Below, piece after piece: positions 11,707-24,000 of a stretch of DNA of 64,000 nt; position 1 is the first letter of the stretch; every line of letters begins with the position of its first letter. Both the position numbers and the translations under genes were made by a program. This stretch comes from Gnetum montanum (Eukaryota > Streptophyta > Gnetopsida > Gnetales > Gnetaceae). The notes below the pieces were generated by a model, which was not told the origin of the DNA, did not search any database, and saw only the letters and a list, made by a program, of their open reading frames with translations. The DNA is taken from assembly GCA_015680685.1 (NCBI GenBank), contig MNCI01008302.1:309332-373331 (forward strand), written 5' to 3'.

Positions 11707-13375
11707 AGGCCTACAATGAGCCATTTACAAATAATTATTAAGATACTCAACTAGGGGAGTAGAGATGAATCAAACCTTTTCAGAGTCATCAACAATGATA
11801 TGCAGCCCACTATTTCTATCGATCCAACAAGGGGGCAAATTTTGCTACAATCAAGAGAAGAATCTCAGTGGTCATAATAAATCTCTAGTAATGTTGCATC
11901 CTTTGAAGTGATGGTTGAAAGAGGTGAAGGTGCCATAGTAGTGGTCATGCAGCATTGGGATGCAATAGGCACAATAGAGATGATAATAGATCACATCAAG
12001 GAATCTTTCAATGTGCCTATTCTGTCCCTTGTCAATTTGACTGGGACTAGAGATGCACAAATGCTTGTTGGGACTTCAATAACTCATGCAGCTCATGATC
12101 ATGTATTAAATCGATTACTATACACAAGACAAGTAATGACCACCTTATTTAACATCCTCATTACCACCAAAGGAAAGCTATCCATGGCTGAGACCATGGC
12201 AGAACATTCAGAAGCTAAAGTGCAATGCTTGCAACAAGAGTTAATCACCCTGAGAGCTAAAAGATGGGACCCTACTTGGTTTGTCGCATCTAACAAGCTG
12301 GACCAATTTAGAACAAAGTAGCTAAGAAATTAATCAAAGAGAACAAGACTACTAATTAAGAAAAGGAGAAGGTGGTTTGAAATGCCTCAGCTACTGAAGC
12401 ACAATCCTATGCCCATAGGAAGGCATTAACCACCATGTAAGAATAAAATAAACAACTTGCTATAGATAACACATGATTGATCACTATAGAAAAGCAAAAG
12501 AACATCTTAGAAGAAAGTGTCCACCAATTGAAAGAAAAACTAGTGAGGATCAACTAGGACATCAACAGATTAACAAGAGAGAATCGAACCCTCTCAATGG
12601 AGGAGGTCCACGCAATTTGACAAAAGTCTAAAATTGTAATAAGCATGTGGCAAAATGAGGTCAAAAAGCATGAAAAGCTAAAGGAACACTTTCGGGACCA
12701 GGTTGGCATGTATAAATAGATCAATAGAAAGGAAATTCAAATGGCAAAGGCTCACATCGAATCCATGTCAGCACAAAATTCTAATTAGTAGCCCATCTTG
12801 GATAGTTATGCACTAGTCCACCAAGTAGAAGTGTAGAATAAAGACCTACAAATTAAGAACTTAAAGTAATACATGGCATTGGCCAACCTTCGATATGCCA
12901 ACCTTGTCATGTTTATAGTAGGTTTACCTAGAAACCACCTATGCATTATATGAGAAATAGGTTACAGATAGAAAATCTACTTTATAGAAACTTCATGTAG
13001 CAAACTCAAAACTAGAGGTGATCAAGGCCCACTACCATGGATAGAAGGATGTAACCTTAGACATGCCCAAGAGATTAATAGACCATCATGAGTTGAAAGA
13101 AAAGGATAGAGCCTTCAAAGAGGAACGATGGTAGTTTGCGGCCTAGTACATAAAAGTAAATAAGACGTTTCCATAGTTGCCATGTCCATGGGATGTACTG
13201 GTGCTAGCACACATTCGTTCAATAGCCTAGATAGTGCATCACCCAAGGATAGAAGAAGAAAATTTGCAAGAGCTACTCAACTACTAAAAATTTCAAAAGC
13301 CTAGTGACAAAGGGAAGTGACTAATGGAAGAGCCATCACCTCTGGGAACTACATGAGCTTCCCTAATTTTGTGTC
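11707..13375 (+). pseudogene. 3' part of sense coiled-coil ORF of element F
   Basis: Decayed frame with a long open part at 11908-12321 (GEGAIVVVMQHWDAIGT, DHIKESFNVPIL, VMTTLFNILITTKGKLSM) followed by charged, helix-forming sequence with many stops. Near 13180-13350 it ends with the tail CPWDVL, PRIEEENL, DKGK and MEEPSPLGTT. Element C encodes the same chain on the minus strand (DHIKESFTMP, VMTSLFDIP, CPWDVL, DPRTEEEKL, MEEPPPPRTT). The heptad-like charged middle suggests coiled coils. No transmembrane or envelope-like feature is visible. Function unknown. It sits immediately before the polypurine tract and 3' LTR. Confidence 0.6.
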
Positions 13376-13537
13376 TTGTAATGTTGTGTCTAAAGTTTTG
13401 TAAAACATCACTACAGCATGTAAGAGTCAAGTTGTTTGTTTGTTTGTTTGAGTTAGTCAATAATTTCATACCTTCCCAATATTTTGTAAGGAACTTGTTC
13501 CTCATTTTCTTTAACTTGAGGATGATTTTTCATTTAG

Positions 13538-13548
13538 CCATGGGGGTA
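13538..13548 (+). other. Polypurine tract of F
   Basis: CCATGGGGGTA directly precedes the TGATGAG start of the 3' LTR. The same tract in reverse complement lies beside the 3' LTRs of A, B and C. Confidence 0.8.
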
Positions 13549-14436
13549 TGATGAGTTATGATTTTGTTAACTCAGATATTGGATACCCAATATCAGAGCC
13601 TCAATACCAAATAAGCAATATCGAATCCTAAGAAATGATGTCCAATATCCGATATCATCTCTTCCATGCTAGCCTATAAATACAACACTTGGGTGCATAG
13701 TTGGGACATAGTTTAGCTTCAAATTTTAGTTAGCTTTTTCATAGATTGTTTATTTCCAATTTTGTTATTTCCTAATGCATGCCCACGGTGTGATGTTTAT
13801 GATTGTACAACATCCTTAATCGAGTGTGACATATTTGGATGTGTTACATGACCAGAATTAAAGATCAAGATTACTTTTATCATTGGAACATCCACTTAGA
13901 TTTATTATTGCTTTTAGTTATTTAATTATTTACTATTTTCCTTAGTTAATATTTCCATTCGTTCCTATTCACTATTCCTATCATTAAGCAGAATGAGTAC
14001 AACTAATCATCAGCACTTAAGTGTAATTACTTCGTAACCCAACAGTGTATCATTTAGTAAGCCCAATGATGTATGCTTGGTAATCCAAGCGGTAGTTACA
14101 AAAATTCCAAGGTGCATGTGAATGATTAGGAATGGATACTCATCACACATAGGCTAGTTTACATTTTTTACTTTCCACTGTTAATTAGTTTAATTAATTT
14201 ATCTCTTTATTTTCATTAGGAGCAGCATAGGACTAGACAACATTAATCATATGCCTCACTTTGGACTCAACCTTACATGACAAAGCTACCACTAGTTCAA
14301 GTGGGAAGATAACGAACTACAATCAAAGCATAACAATCTAGATGCACAACTAGTCCCATCCATGGAGTTTAACTAGATTATGCATGAACACTTGTGATTC
14401 ATATGGTTGGGTGTAGGGGTACCTCACAGCTCATCA
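13549..14436 (+). repeat. 3' LTR of F
   Basis: 888 bp, TGATGAG...CTCATCA. U3 contains palindromic GATATTGG/CCAATATC motifs, and a TATA box CTATAAATAC lies at about 13673. The downstream part shares its sequence (in reverse complement) with the LTRs of A, B and C, including GTGTAGGGGTACCTC near the end. Confidence 0.88.
13673..13682 (+). promoter_or_regulatory. TATA box in LTR of F
   Basis: CTATAAATAC lies about 125 bp into the LTR, just downstream of the palindromic GATATC-type motifs. The LTRs of A and C have TATAAATA at the matching place. Confidence 0.6.
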
Positions 14437-14439
14437 ATA

Positions 14440-15320
14440 ATATAAGGTCCCTTTCTCAACATTTAGAACTTAGTTCTTTTTGGCACATGTGTGGGATTCT
14501 AGCATAGGACCTTATCTCTTGGTTGAAATTTCACTTTTCTAATTCTAAGATCATGGAATTTCTTATTAAATGGCTTATGCACTTTGTTAGATGATAGGGC
14601 CATTAGTTAGTTCTCATCTAGCACATTGAGATTCATCAACCTTTCTTTTTGTGTTAGGCTTAGGTCAAGGTAAAGGTCACAACTAGTTGATAGTGTATAG
14701 AGCTCCACTTGGATAGGAAGAGTTAGTAGTTTTCCATAGATGAGCTCATAGTGAGAGTAACCAATAAGAATTTTCCAAGTAGAGTGATAGGCCCAAAGGT
14801 TGTCATTGAGTTTGATACTCCAATCCCTCCTAAATTTACAAACTTTTCTTGTTAATATTTTTGTGATCTTCCTATTTGTAACTTCTACTTGACCATTAGC
14901 TTTAAGGTGGTAGGGTGTTAGTTTATGTTCAACCCCCAAGCACTGCATGAGATTTCAAAAGGTGGCACTTATAATGTGAGTTCTGTTATCAGAAATAAGT
15001 GCATGTGGCACCCCAAACATATTTACCACATGTTGTTATACAAACTAAGCAACCATAGAAGATGTGCAATTGGTGACAACCATAGCTTCCATCCATTTGG
15101 TACAATAATCAATAGCTACTATAATGTACATCTTCCTATTAGACATGGAAGTGATGAGACCCATGAAGTTGATGCCATAAATATTGAAGGGCTCTAATGG
15201 TTGGATCCACTATTCAGGTCCCTCTGTATAAGCAGTCAGCCCACCATCACATTGGCAATGATCATAGGAGTGGATGAAGTGATGAGCATCCTTGAAAAGT
15301 ATTGGTCAATTATAACCTAT
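14440..15320 (-). pseudogene. Integrase of G
   Basis: Reads, with stops and shifts, as a zinc-binding remnant, the core (FNIYGINFMGLITSM, YIIVAIDYCTKWMEAM, LISDNRTHI, KANGQVEVTNRKITKIL) and the start of the C-terminal domain (RIRKVKFQPRDKVL). It would insert the DNA copy into the genome. The first catalytic Asp of the DDE triad appears as Asn (GINFMG, where GIDFMG is usual); the second Asp (SDN) and the Glu are kept. The best open stretch is 14607-14948. The reading breaks off at 14437 against the end of element F's LTR. Confidence 0.75.
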
Positions 15321-15559
15321 CATGAGGATTTTAATGATTGTGCATCTCCCAACATAGTGATCCCCTAAAAGGCCCTCATGAGAATCTTGAAGAATGATTA
15401 AGTAATCATCATCAAGTATGCACAATCTAACTAGGCCAAGGTGTTTGTTGATTTCCATAAAGTGTTTTGGCTAGTGAAGAAACTATTGTTTCTTCCTATT
15501 GTCCCATTCTTGTAGCATCTCCTAAGTAAGAAGGTAGGTGAGAATGCCATCATACCAGT

Positions 15560-15960
15560 TGATTTTAGTGGACACTTGTTTAGTTATTGCTTCAACAAAG
15601 AGGAGTTCATCAAGAAACTAATTTGAAAGTGGGCTCTTCTCCTTTTTGTTGTTCTATCTCAACTAAGACAACTAGTCAACAATCGCATTCTTAATCTCCT
15701 TATGATTAACCATTGTTAGATCAAATTTCTACAAGATCACCAACCACCATATGACATAGGGGCTTACTTTTGGCTCATTCATCAAGAATTAAATTGCACT
15801 GTGATCCATGTGCACAAACACCTTGTACCCAAGCACATAGTGTATGAATTTTTCCAAGACATACACCACTACCATCAATTCATTCTTTGTGTTTGTGAAG
15901 TTTAGTTGTGCATCCATAATGCTTCTACTCAAACAATGGATGTAGTAAGGATGTTTTTGA
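15560..15960 (-). pseudogene. RNase H and connection region of G
   Basis: Fragments such as INELMVVVYVLEKFIHYVLG, KVFVHMDHSAI and PYVIWWLVIL match the Gypsy RNase H pattern (growing E-L-A-V-V-F-A and DH-x-A-L blocks). The frame is broken by stops. It lies between RT and integrase as expected. Confidence 0.6.
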
Positions 15961-16149
15961 TCATTCAACTATGTGAGAATGGCTCCCCAGGAATAATTGG
16001 ATGTGTCCATCATGATGTGGAAGGGTCTGGTCTAGCCAAGTATTCAAAGAATTGGAGTTTCCATGAGCTTTTGCTTGAGCTATTAGAATTCATGCTAACA
16101 TTCCTTAGTTTAGATAAATGGACCAACCTTCTTTGTTAGCTCTACCAAT

Positions 16150-17000
16150 GGTTTCATGATCTCAGAGAAATTCTCAATGAAGTGCCAATAGTAGCCAATG
16201 TGGCCAAGGAATGATCTCACATCTTTAACTATTTCAAGTTGTCCAATAATTCCTTGGATAACTCTTATTTTTTTAACTTCTACCTCAATCCCTTTCTAAG
16301 AAATTTTGAGCCCCAAAACAATGCCCTCCTAAACCATCAAGTGGTTTTTCTACCATTTGAACCTAAGGTTTGTTTCCATGAATCTTTTCAGCACTTGCTC
16401 AAGATAGTCCAAGGATTGGTCAAACATAGCCCCATAGGTGGAGATGTCATCCATGAAGACTTCCATCCTGCTACCAATCTGTTGTTGGAAAATTCTTAGA
16501 ACAAGATGTTGAAATGTGGCAAGGGCATTGCATAGGCCAAACAACATCTTTTTGTAAGCAAGAATCCCCCAGGAACTCATGAATGTAGTTTTGGCTTAAT
16601 CCTCTAGTGTGATCTAGATTTTGTTATAGCGACTATAACCATCTAGAAAGCTACAATAACAATGCCTAGAAATGGTTTCCAACACCTAGTCTACAAATAG
16701 CAATGGAAAGTGATCCTTGTATGTTTCCATATTCAATAACTTGAAATCGATGTAGACCCTCCATTTCCCATCTTTATTTGGCACTATAATGAGTAGGCTG
16801 ACTCACTCATTATTTGCAATGAGGTAAATGAACCCCTTCTTAATCAGTTGTTCAATCTCCTCTTTAATCATCTACTTCAGTTTAGGATTCAACCACCATT
16901 TCAGCTACTTCTTTGGTTTAATACAGAAATTTGTGTAGATGTGATGCAAGCATATCATTGGATTAATTCTAGTTAGATCATGATATGATCAAGTAAAGGT
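16150..17000 (-). pseudogene. Reverse transcriptase of G
   Basis: The open part 16350-16580 gives MLFGLCNALATFQHLVLRIF and the catalytic block VFMDDISTYG (the Gypsy FMDD variant of YVDD). Further upstream, the template-grip and motif A regions are readable in broken frames (complement of 16620-16860). Many stops; not functional. Confidence 0.75.
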
Positions 17001-17329
17001 TGTTGGCCATTTTTTGATCACCTCCAACAACTTCTTTTTCTACATAGGAGCAAGGTTGGCATTAATAATGACTAGCTCACCATTTTTCAAAAGATCATAT
17101 TCCATTCTAGCTGGTAGATTTTTTAACTCAAGGGGCTCCTATTTAAATATCTCAAGGATTTCCAACTTTTCCAATTAGTGTCATCAGGTTCATCAAAGAG
17201 TTGGAGATGGATTTTCTCCATTTTTTCCATGCCTTCAATGTAGGAACTTCTTAGGCTCTTAGTTTGTTCCATGTACAATGTTGAACTACTTTCAAATTTA
17301 GCTGTCAACCACTAGATGTCCTCCTATTT

Positions 17330-17890
17330 TATAGCTACTATGTATAGGCACCTTTGAATTTCTGTGCCATCCGCACACTACCTACATGCTGTGATTATTG
17401 TAGTTTTAACTTTCCATAATTTCTGAACATAGTGGCACCCTATGTCACTATACATAATGCATGGAACATGCTTCCTCTCTATTTTTCCAAAGTCATATTT
17501 CATAGAAATTTCCAAGGAGAGGTCTCTGATTCCTAGTTGTGCATCAATTATACTTAGCTAAGTCCTTCCCATGATGATTAGAAAGTCTCCCTTGTATTTG
17601 TCTACTTAGATTACAAGGAAGTTAGCAGGATAGGATCACCCATAGACAGTGGTCATAATGTCCCCCATCAATCTCAAGGGAATGGTGATGGACTAATCTA
17701 CTAACTCAAGACGAATTTTTCTCTTCTCAAAAGAAGGTAGGTTCTAGGATTTCTACATTTCATGAGAGATTAAATTGACACCATAACCTAAGTCTAGAAG
17801 AGCCTTGAATCATTCATTTCCAGTAATTTACAAGTAAATTAGGGGACTCCAATGATCAAATCTTTTTCTAAGAAGATGGCTAGCCTTTAT
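17330..17890 (-). pseudogene. Protease region of G
   Basis: Broken frame reading ALLDLGYGVNLI at the active site, then SITIPLRLMGDIMTTV, FLIIMGRT and RDLSLEISM. The same sequence is better preserved in element A (30065-30700). The DLG active site is the form used by Athila-type elements. Confidence 0.65.
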
Positions 17891-17999
17891 CCAATCTATG
17901 ACCATGTGGGTCAACATGATAGTGTGCACTTTGGGAGGCATTTGGCTTGAAGGGATCTCAAGGATATTGCAGAGGAGGAAGGAGAAGCAGGATCAATAA

Positions 18000-19783
18000 T
18001 TGTAGGTGTCTATGAGGGCTTAGTAGGAATGTAGATTCAAAAAAAAGGTTGGTTGTGAGGCTTAGTATCTAAACCACTTGATTGGAAAGCTAGCTATAAG
18101 TTAATAGGCCTTGTGGCATTTCTTTATTGCAATTGGGCTAGAATTTTGCAATGCATGGATAGAGCAAGTGGCAACTAAGTTAAGGGTGAAGGTACAGGTG
18201 TAGAAGGATGAGAAGGATAATATGGAAATGGGAACTCCCCTCTTATAGATTGTGCTCTATAATACTCAGGAGGGTAGTATTTTTCTTGGAAAGAGGTGTG
18301 GCTGGAAGAGTCACATAGAGAAATGGGTTGTTGAACATAGTAACCATAGAGATTTGGTTGCTGGTAAGGGTACTACTACCTTGGTGGTGGCATCCTCCAT
18401 GACTGTGAATGTTGCAACTATTGGAACTACTCATGTGATTGAGGTGGTACTCCATTCGAATAATAGGTTTGTTGGTAGAACTTCCTGTAGCTATTTTCTT
18501 TGAGAAAAGCTATGGCCTAGGCATTGGTGCAACAATGAGTATTATCTACCCATGGCTACATCCAAGGGTTCATGTGTTACTTTCTTTCACCATTGGATTT
18601 TCTTCCTCAGGTTAGACACTTGGGAGTACATTTGATACTTGTCATTGAATAGTTCAAGCAACATACTCCACCATCTAATTGATTCCAATTCTAAATATTG
18701 GTACCAGCTTTCAACCTTTTTGATGAGTGTCCTAGGAAATAGCTTGAATTTTTTATATTCATTTTCAATGTTCTGTAAGGAACATGCATTATGAAAGGCT
18801 TGGAGATGGTTTTATGGATCAAAATTGTATTCCCCTTCAAACTTAGGGATGTTGTTCATGTCCAACCATTTGATCTAGCTACCCTTCATGTATAGCCTTC
18901 ACAATGTTCAGCATGTTTCTAGTGGCAAGTAAAGGCTCATCATAGTCATGGCCCCTATGATGGCCATGATTCCTATGATGTCCTCTACTTTCCCTTCTTT
19001 CTTTGTGGTGGGCCTCCCTTGATTGCTCATGTCCATGGTCTTTATTATTCTAGTGAGATCTATGGTCATTTCTATCCCATTGATCACCTCCATCATAGTC
19101 TCTCTCTCTACTACTTTGATTAGAGCTAGAGAAGGAAGATGATGAGGACAACGAAGGCAAAGAGGGAGGAGAGCCAACACTAGCACATTGCTTGCTACTT
19201 CCTCTTCTTTGGTCCCTTCAATGATCACCATATTTATCATTATCATGATGCTTATCATTATTCTTGCCTTGACCCCCTTCCTTTGAGGTTCCATAGCCAT
19301 GGGAACCATTCTTCCCAGAACTAGGCTTGTTTACAATTAACTATATATTCTAGTTAATGGTCTATACTTCTTTTTGCCATAGCAAGAACAAGGGGTTTGT
19401 GAATCACTTGCCTTTCAATGCCTCGTAGTGAGCTTTCATCTATCAATATTTCTTTCATTGTGCATATGTGGGATGATAATTCCATTAGTCATGATCTTGC
19501 ACAACGTACTCAACATTGAGCCTTTAGATTCCCAATCTCATGAGTTTGTGGAGCAGCATCATAGGAACTTATCGATTAGGAGGTAATACAATGTTTCCCT
19601 CCATGTCCCTCCACTGCATTTGTTCATCCTAATGTAGGATGAAGGTGAAATATGGAGTATACTCATCTAGATAAGTTCAAATCACTTTGTAGTGTTGGGG
19701 CACAAGTGGTTCTAGGCCTTCTTGCCTTTGAATAAAATTATTCTTGAATAGTGGTGAAGAATATTCCCTATGAGAAGAATCCA
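18000..19783 (-). pseudogene. Gag of G
   Basis: Starts near 19783 (MDSSHREYSSPLF). It contains the N-terminal block YFTFILH, NIVLPP, then an Arg/Ser/His-rich linker, then the capsid part HNACSLQNIENEYKK-like, FPRTLI, WYQYLELESI, ELFNDKYQMYSQVSNL and THEPLDVAMG. Element A has the same order and closely matching blocks. Frameshifts and stops throughout. Confidence 0.65.
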
Positions 19784-19913
19784 TGTTAGTTCCGAATAAA
19801 AATAGTGTGCTTGTGTTATTATTATTTTTCTCAATGATTTCAACTTTAAGGTTCTTTACAACATTTTTGGATAATTTCACTAACTTCCTATGTAGTGCAC
19901 ATAGCTAACTAAA

Positions 19914-19932
19914 GTCCTCGGTAATGGCACTA
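19914..19932 (-). other. Primer-binding site of G (degenerate)
   Basis: The minus strand reads TAGTGCCATTACCGAGGAC, a decayed form of TGGCGCCATTGCCGGGGAC found intact in element A. That type is complementary to a plant tRNA-Asp-like 3' end, as in Athila elements. Confidence 0.65.
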
Positions 19933-19933
19933 A

Positions 19934-20430
19934 TGATGAGACATGAGCAATCCCTATGCCCAACCATATGAATCACCAACATTCACTAACTGATTTGGTC
20001 AAATTCTATAGACTTCATCTCTCTAAGTACACCTTATCTAGGTAGCGAATCTTAAAGATGTGATCATTATCTTCCCAGTTCCACATGTGAGGTACAATGG
20101 TATGGTTAAGTGTAACTAAGGCATATGATTTATATCATTTTTATATTTTTATATAATTTTCCTAAGTGTAGAAAATAAATTAATAAAATTTTTAATTAAT
20201 CTAATAACTAATTAACACCTTAACTAATCCTAACATAAGCATCCATTCCCATCTACCGTACACATCATGAACACGTTCCAACACTACTGGATTACAAAGT
20301 GTAAATGCTACTAGGATTACTAAGTGTTAACATATGCTCAAGGTGGTCGTACTTATGTCCATTAATTATTCACTATTAATTAATTAATTAAATGCATTAA
20401 AATAAATTATATAAATAGTAAACCTGAAAA
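19934..20430 (-). repeat. 5' LTR of G, recognisable part
   Basis: Begins (in + reading) TGATGAG and stays alignable with the LTRs of A and B (GCATCCATTCCCA, GTACACATCATGAAC, TTAAATGCATTAAA...ATAAATAGTAAA) to about 20430. Its far end is not resolved. Confidence 0.55.
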
Positions 20431-22466
20431 ACCATAAGAACAAAAACTTGAAAAAACATAACCAAAACTATTAGGTCTTTCCTTTTTATTAATTTGGAGT
20501 TTCTCTTCTCTATAGTACTTCTCTACTTTTATGCTCTTAGTTTTTATTTTTAATATATATAGGGATCTAACACACACACACACCACCACCACCACCAACA
20601 CCACCCCCCGCCCCATATAAAGTTCTAATTAGACCTTAAAGTGTACCTATATTATAATTATTTCAAGGTCCAAGACCCCTTTATTATTTTATCTTTAATT
20701 TATATTTTTATGTTATTCATTTTTGGAATAATGTAAGAATAGGGTAAAAAGACATGTTAGATAAATATTTTGGATTTATTCCAATTATTATTTTATTTTA
20801 CCTTTGGCATATGGACTTATTCAAATATTCTTGTAGTGACTAAACCCGTTGCTTAACCATTTGAACTCTCTTGTGAAAACATGTGACTTAATCCTAGAAA
20901 TTAGTTTATTAAATTATTATTTTTATAATTTTCAAACCTTGGATTTGTGCCCATAAATATCTAGAAAATATGGCTCTCTTGACATTAATTATGCATCTCT
21001 TTGCCTCCCTCTTTCATGCTCGTTCTCATAGCTATACATGGTAGCTTTCTTAGAGGTTTTTAGATTTGAACCTATTGGTTCATAGTAAAGTTGTACTGTT
21101 AACTAATCTTTCAAGGTAGAATAAATGTTTTTTCTCTCATCAATTTTCTCTCATAACTTGATTCTTATTAAAGATACCTTTCCCACTATTTTTCTCTTCA
21201 TTATATCTAATCATTATTTTTTGCCTTTTTACTATAATTCATCATTTGTCATATTTTCTACTTTTTTTCTTGCCCTCAAATTTCATTTATGTTATGTCCT
21301 CTTGACGACAACAACAATGGTATTCTTCTTATGCATCATGATCCAAGTTGCAATAGATCTATGGTTTGTGACAAAACTTTTCCATATTTTCTAGAAATGA
21401 TCTAGGGTTCATGGTCATAATGTTTGATGGAAATGACATGTTCTTTCAACAATGGCTAGTAAACATTTCACACATGTATGGACATATTCAACATGTTGAA
21501 AGCTAGGAAAACAATGATTTGGCTAGTGATATTGGTTGGTTTTTCATGTAGGTTTACTTCAAAGCTAGCCTGTTAACTTAGAAATATTGTAAGCAGTATC
21601 AATCGTATTTATTAACAACATGATTTGCAATAAGGCAACTAGTATGAGAATGGCTAGTCAATCATTTAGGTTGACTTTAAAGCTAGCCCATCAACCTAAT
21701 GGCATTATAGTCAATAACATACCGTATATAGGATATTATTGGGGAGCTAGGACATAGGTTAACTATAGGGTAAATGCTAGTTGTAACATGACTCAAATGT
21801 TTGTCATTAACATTTATGAGGGTTTGCTAATTCAATAATTGTACATATGTCATTCATGAAAGTTGGCCTAGGTAAGTGAGATGTCAAATCACATTGTTCT
21901 TGATGGTTACTTAAGTTAGTACCAACCTTATAGTTATTCTAACATGTTATGCTAGAAACCTCACAGCAATATCACAAGAACCTAAGGCAAATCATAAATT
22001 AATGATATGCATTAATGGTAATTTTAATAGTATTGATTAGTTGTTAAGTTAATTAGTAATTGTTGTTGGTTCTCTAAGTGGCACCAATATGGTTTCCTAT
22101 ATTGTGAAGATGTTCTAACCCTTTCTATATGTGTTTTATGCATATTTTAGTTCAAAGGATTGGATGGAATTTCCTTGCGATAACACAGATTCTAGATCAG
22201 AGTGTGCAACTAAAGCATTGGTGTCTAAGCAATGCATTGTAGATGAAGGATATTTCTTTGTGTATTTCATGTTATGTTTTGGAAATTCAATGGATTTATA
22301 TTTTGGTCATGATAATGGATTTTTTGTTAAACTTTGATATTATGTTGTAACAAGGACTAAGTAGACATTAATAAGTGAATGTGAATTCTCAAGTACTTTT
22401 TAAGTTATCAAGGTCCCAAGTTAATTTATATGTTTATATGATTCTATAAGTATTAAAGTTACCTAG
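20431..22466. other. Unassigned AT-rich stretch
   Basis: No domain, RNA gene or LTR edge recognised. It contains a short (CA)n/(CCA)n microsatellite at 20571-20605. Short ORFs here (for example 21125-21394 and 22131-22337) show no family resemblance. The end of G's LTR must lie in the first part. Confidence 0.4.
20571..20605. repeat. (CA)n then (CCA)n microsatellite
   Basis: A short run of CA followed by CAC/CCA triplets and a C-rich end. Confidence 0.85.
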
Positions 22467-23398
22467 TGATGAGTGGCGAGGTACCCCTACACTCAACCAT
22501 ACGAATGTGTATGCACGATCTGGTCGAAATCTGCAGATGGGCTAGTTGTGGTATCTAGATAGTTACACATTGATCGCAGTTCACTGTCTTCCCACCTAGA
22601 CTAGTATTTTCTTTGTCATGTATGGTTTAGTCCAGAATGAGGTGTATGATATGATTTCTAACACTAGTCTACTCCTAAGGACAATGGAAAATAATAAAAT
22701 AATCTTGATTAAACTAGTAAGCAATAGGAAATGAAGTCTAAGCTAGCCTAGCTGCAATGAGCATCCGTTCCTTAATCATCCATATACATCTTGGACCTCA
22801 TGCATGACTACTACTAGGATTACCAAGCGTAGATCCTAGCTATGCTATTGGGTTACCAAGTAGTCACACTTAAATGCTCATGATTAAGTCGTACTCATTC
22901 TGCATTTAACAACATGAATAGTAAATGATGGTAAAGAAATATTAACTAAGAAAACAATAAATAAAAATAAAAATTAAACAATTAAAACTAAGTGAATGTT
23001 GCAATGATGAAGTAATCTCGATCTTTATTTCTAGTCATGTGTGCATCCAAGTATGTCACACTCGAATAAAGGTGTCGTGCAATTACAAGCATCACACTAT
23101 GGGCATGCACTTGGGAAAATAGTCTAACTCCTACAGAAACAAACTACAAGGACTTGCCTAAGTGCGATGAGTGTGCACTTATTTATAACCAGAGATAGAC
23201 TCTGCGTAAACAAGGCCGCGTTGACGCATGGACAGATGCATCGACGGGGCCGCGTAAATGTGGCTGCATTGACGAGGCCCCATTGACGCAGCCTAGTTAA
23301 TGCAAGTCTGATATTGGGACCCATCAAACCTGGTATCTTGTATCAAGGTTTCGATAATAGGGGTCCGATAATAGGACCTAATAAACCATGACTCATCA
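22467..23398 (-). repeat. 3' LTR of B
   Basis: 932 bp, TGATGAGTGG at the left and GACTCATCA at the right (+ reading), so both ends carry the 8-bp inverted repeat TGATGAGT/ACTCATCA. A TATA-like box (TTATTTATAA) lies at about 23178. Between it and the right end are repeated GTTGACGC/GCGTAAA motifs instead of the GATATC motifs seen in A and C. Confidence 0.88.
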
Positions 23399-23409
23399 TA
23401 CCCCCATGA
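23399..23409 (-). other. Polypurine tract of B
   Basis: The + strand TACCCCCATGA gives TCATGGGGGTA on the element strand, directly before the 3' LTR. Confidence 0.8.
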
Positions 23410-23559
23410 CTGAATAATAACTCTTCCTTGAGTCAAAGATAGTGAGGAACAAGTTCAATTCATTACAGAGTGGATAGGTATGGGATTATTAATGGACTAG
23501 GAATTTATTGATGCTGCAATCGAGAATTAAACAAAATTTGGACACAAACACAAAATACA

Positions 23560-24000
23560 AAACTTGTGGAACTCATGGGATTCCTGATAGTGGTGGCTCT
23601 TCCATGGGTGCCTTTCCTTTGTTCTGCATGCTAGGCTTCTGAGATTGATACCATTGAAGAAGCACTTAACATTTCTTCTCTTCTATCCATGGATTATGAG
23701 TTGTCCATACTGATGTTCCAATGTTTGATGGAGTCAGCACTTTCCATGGACACGGCAGTTACACTTGATTGCCCTTGACATGCCATGCTGCAAATAGTCA
23801 TCATTCCTCTTCATAGGCTTGGGCCCTAACTTCTCCTCACTTTGCTTGGATAGCTTACGTAGTAACAGGAGTTCCATGATGGATGTTGAATGATTGTGCC
23901 TTCTGCTCTACATGTTTTGCATGAGGTCCTTGGCCTCTGCCTCCCCTAGATTGTTCAATTGCACCTTGAGAAGGTCCTCCTTGATGTCTTCATGTAGGGG
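23560..24000 (-). pseudogene. Remnant of 3'-proximal coiled-coil ORF in B
   Basis: The minus strand reads KGKAPMEEPPLSGIP and nearby fragments that match the tail of the coiled-coil ORF in C (KGKASMEEPPPPRTT) and F. Only the C-terminal end is recognisable. It occupies the same place next to the polypurine tract. Confidence 0.5.

Larger units (their letters stand above)
1..14436 (+). mobile_element. Gypsy LTR element F, 5' end outside window, split by element TR
   Basis: Element F is read from a coiled-coil ORF on both sides of TR, a polypurine tract at 13538-13548 and a 3' LTR at 13549-14436. Its LTR begins TGATGAG and ends CTCATCA, like those of elements A, B and C. Its 5' LTR is not in the window, so the left end is unknown. 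F ends inside the integrase C-terminal region of element G, which reads on the opposite strand from 14437, so F probably inserted into G. No gag, RT or integrase of F is visible. Bases 1-360 hold no recognisable coding sequence; they are AT-rich and end in a pyrimidine-poor stretch followed by ATTGTAG just before an ATG. Confidence 0.75.
14437..20430 (-). mobile_element. Athila-like Gypsy element G with full pol, truncated by F
   Basis: On the minus strand the order is primer-binding site, gag, protease, RT, RNase H, integrase, the Gypsy order. Its gag closely resembles that of A and B, so G is the pol-bearing relative of those pol-less copies. The 3' part (end of integrase onward and 3' LTR) is separated from the rest by F at 14436 and is not in the window. 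All frames carry many stops. The right-hand LTR can be followed only to about 20430. Confidence 0.75.

Noticed and set aside
21125-21394. Phe/Leu-rich 89-codon frame suggesting a membrane protein
   Set aside because: AT-rich sequence gives such frames by chance; no start context or homologue seen.
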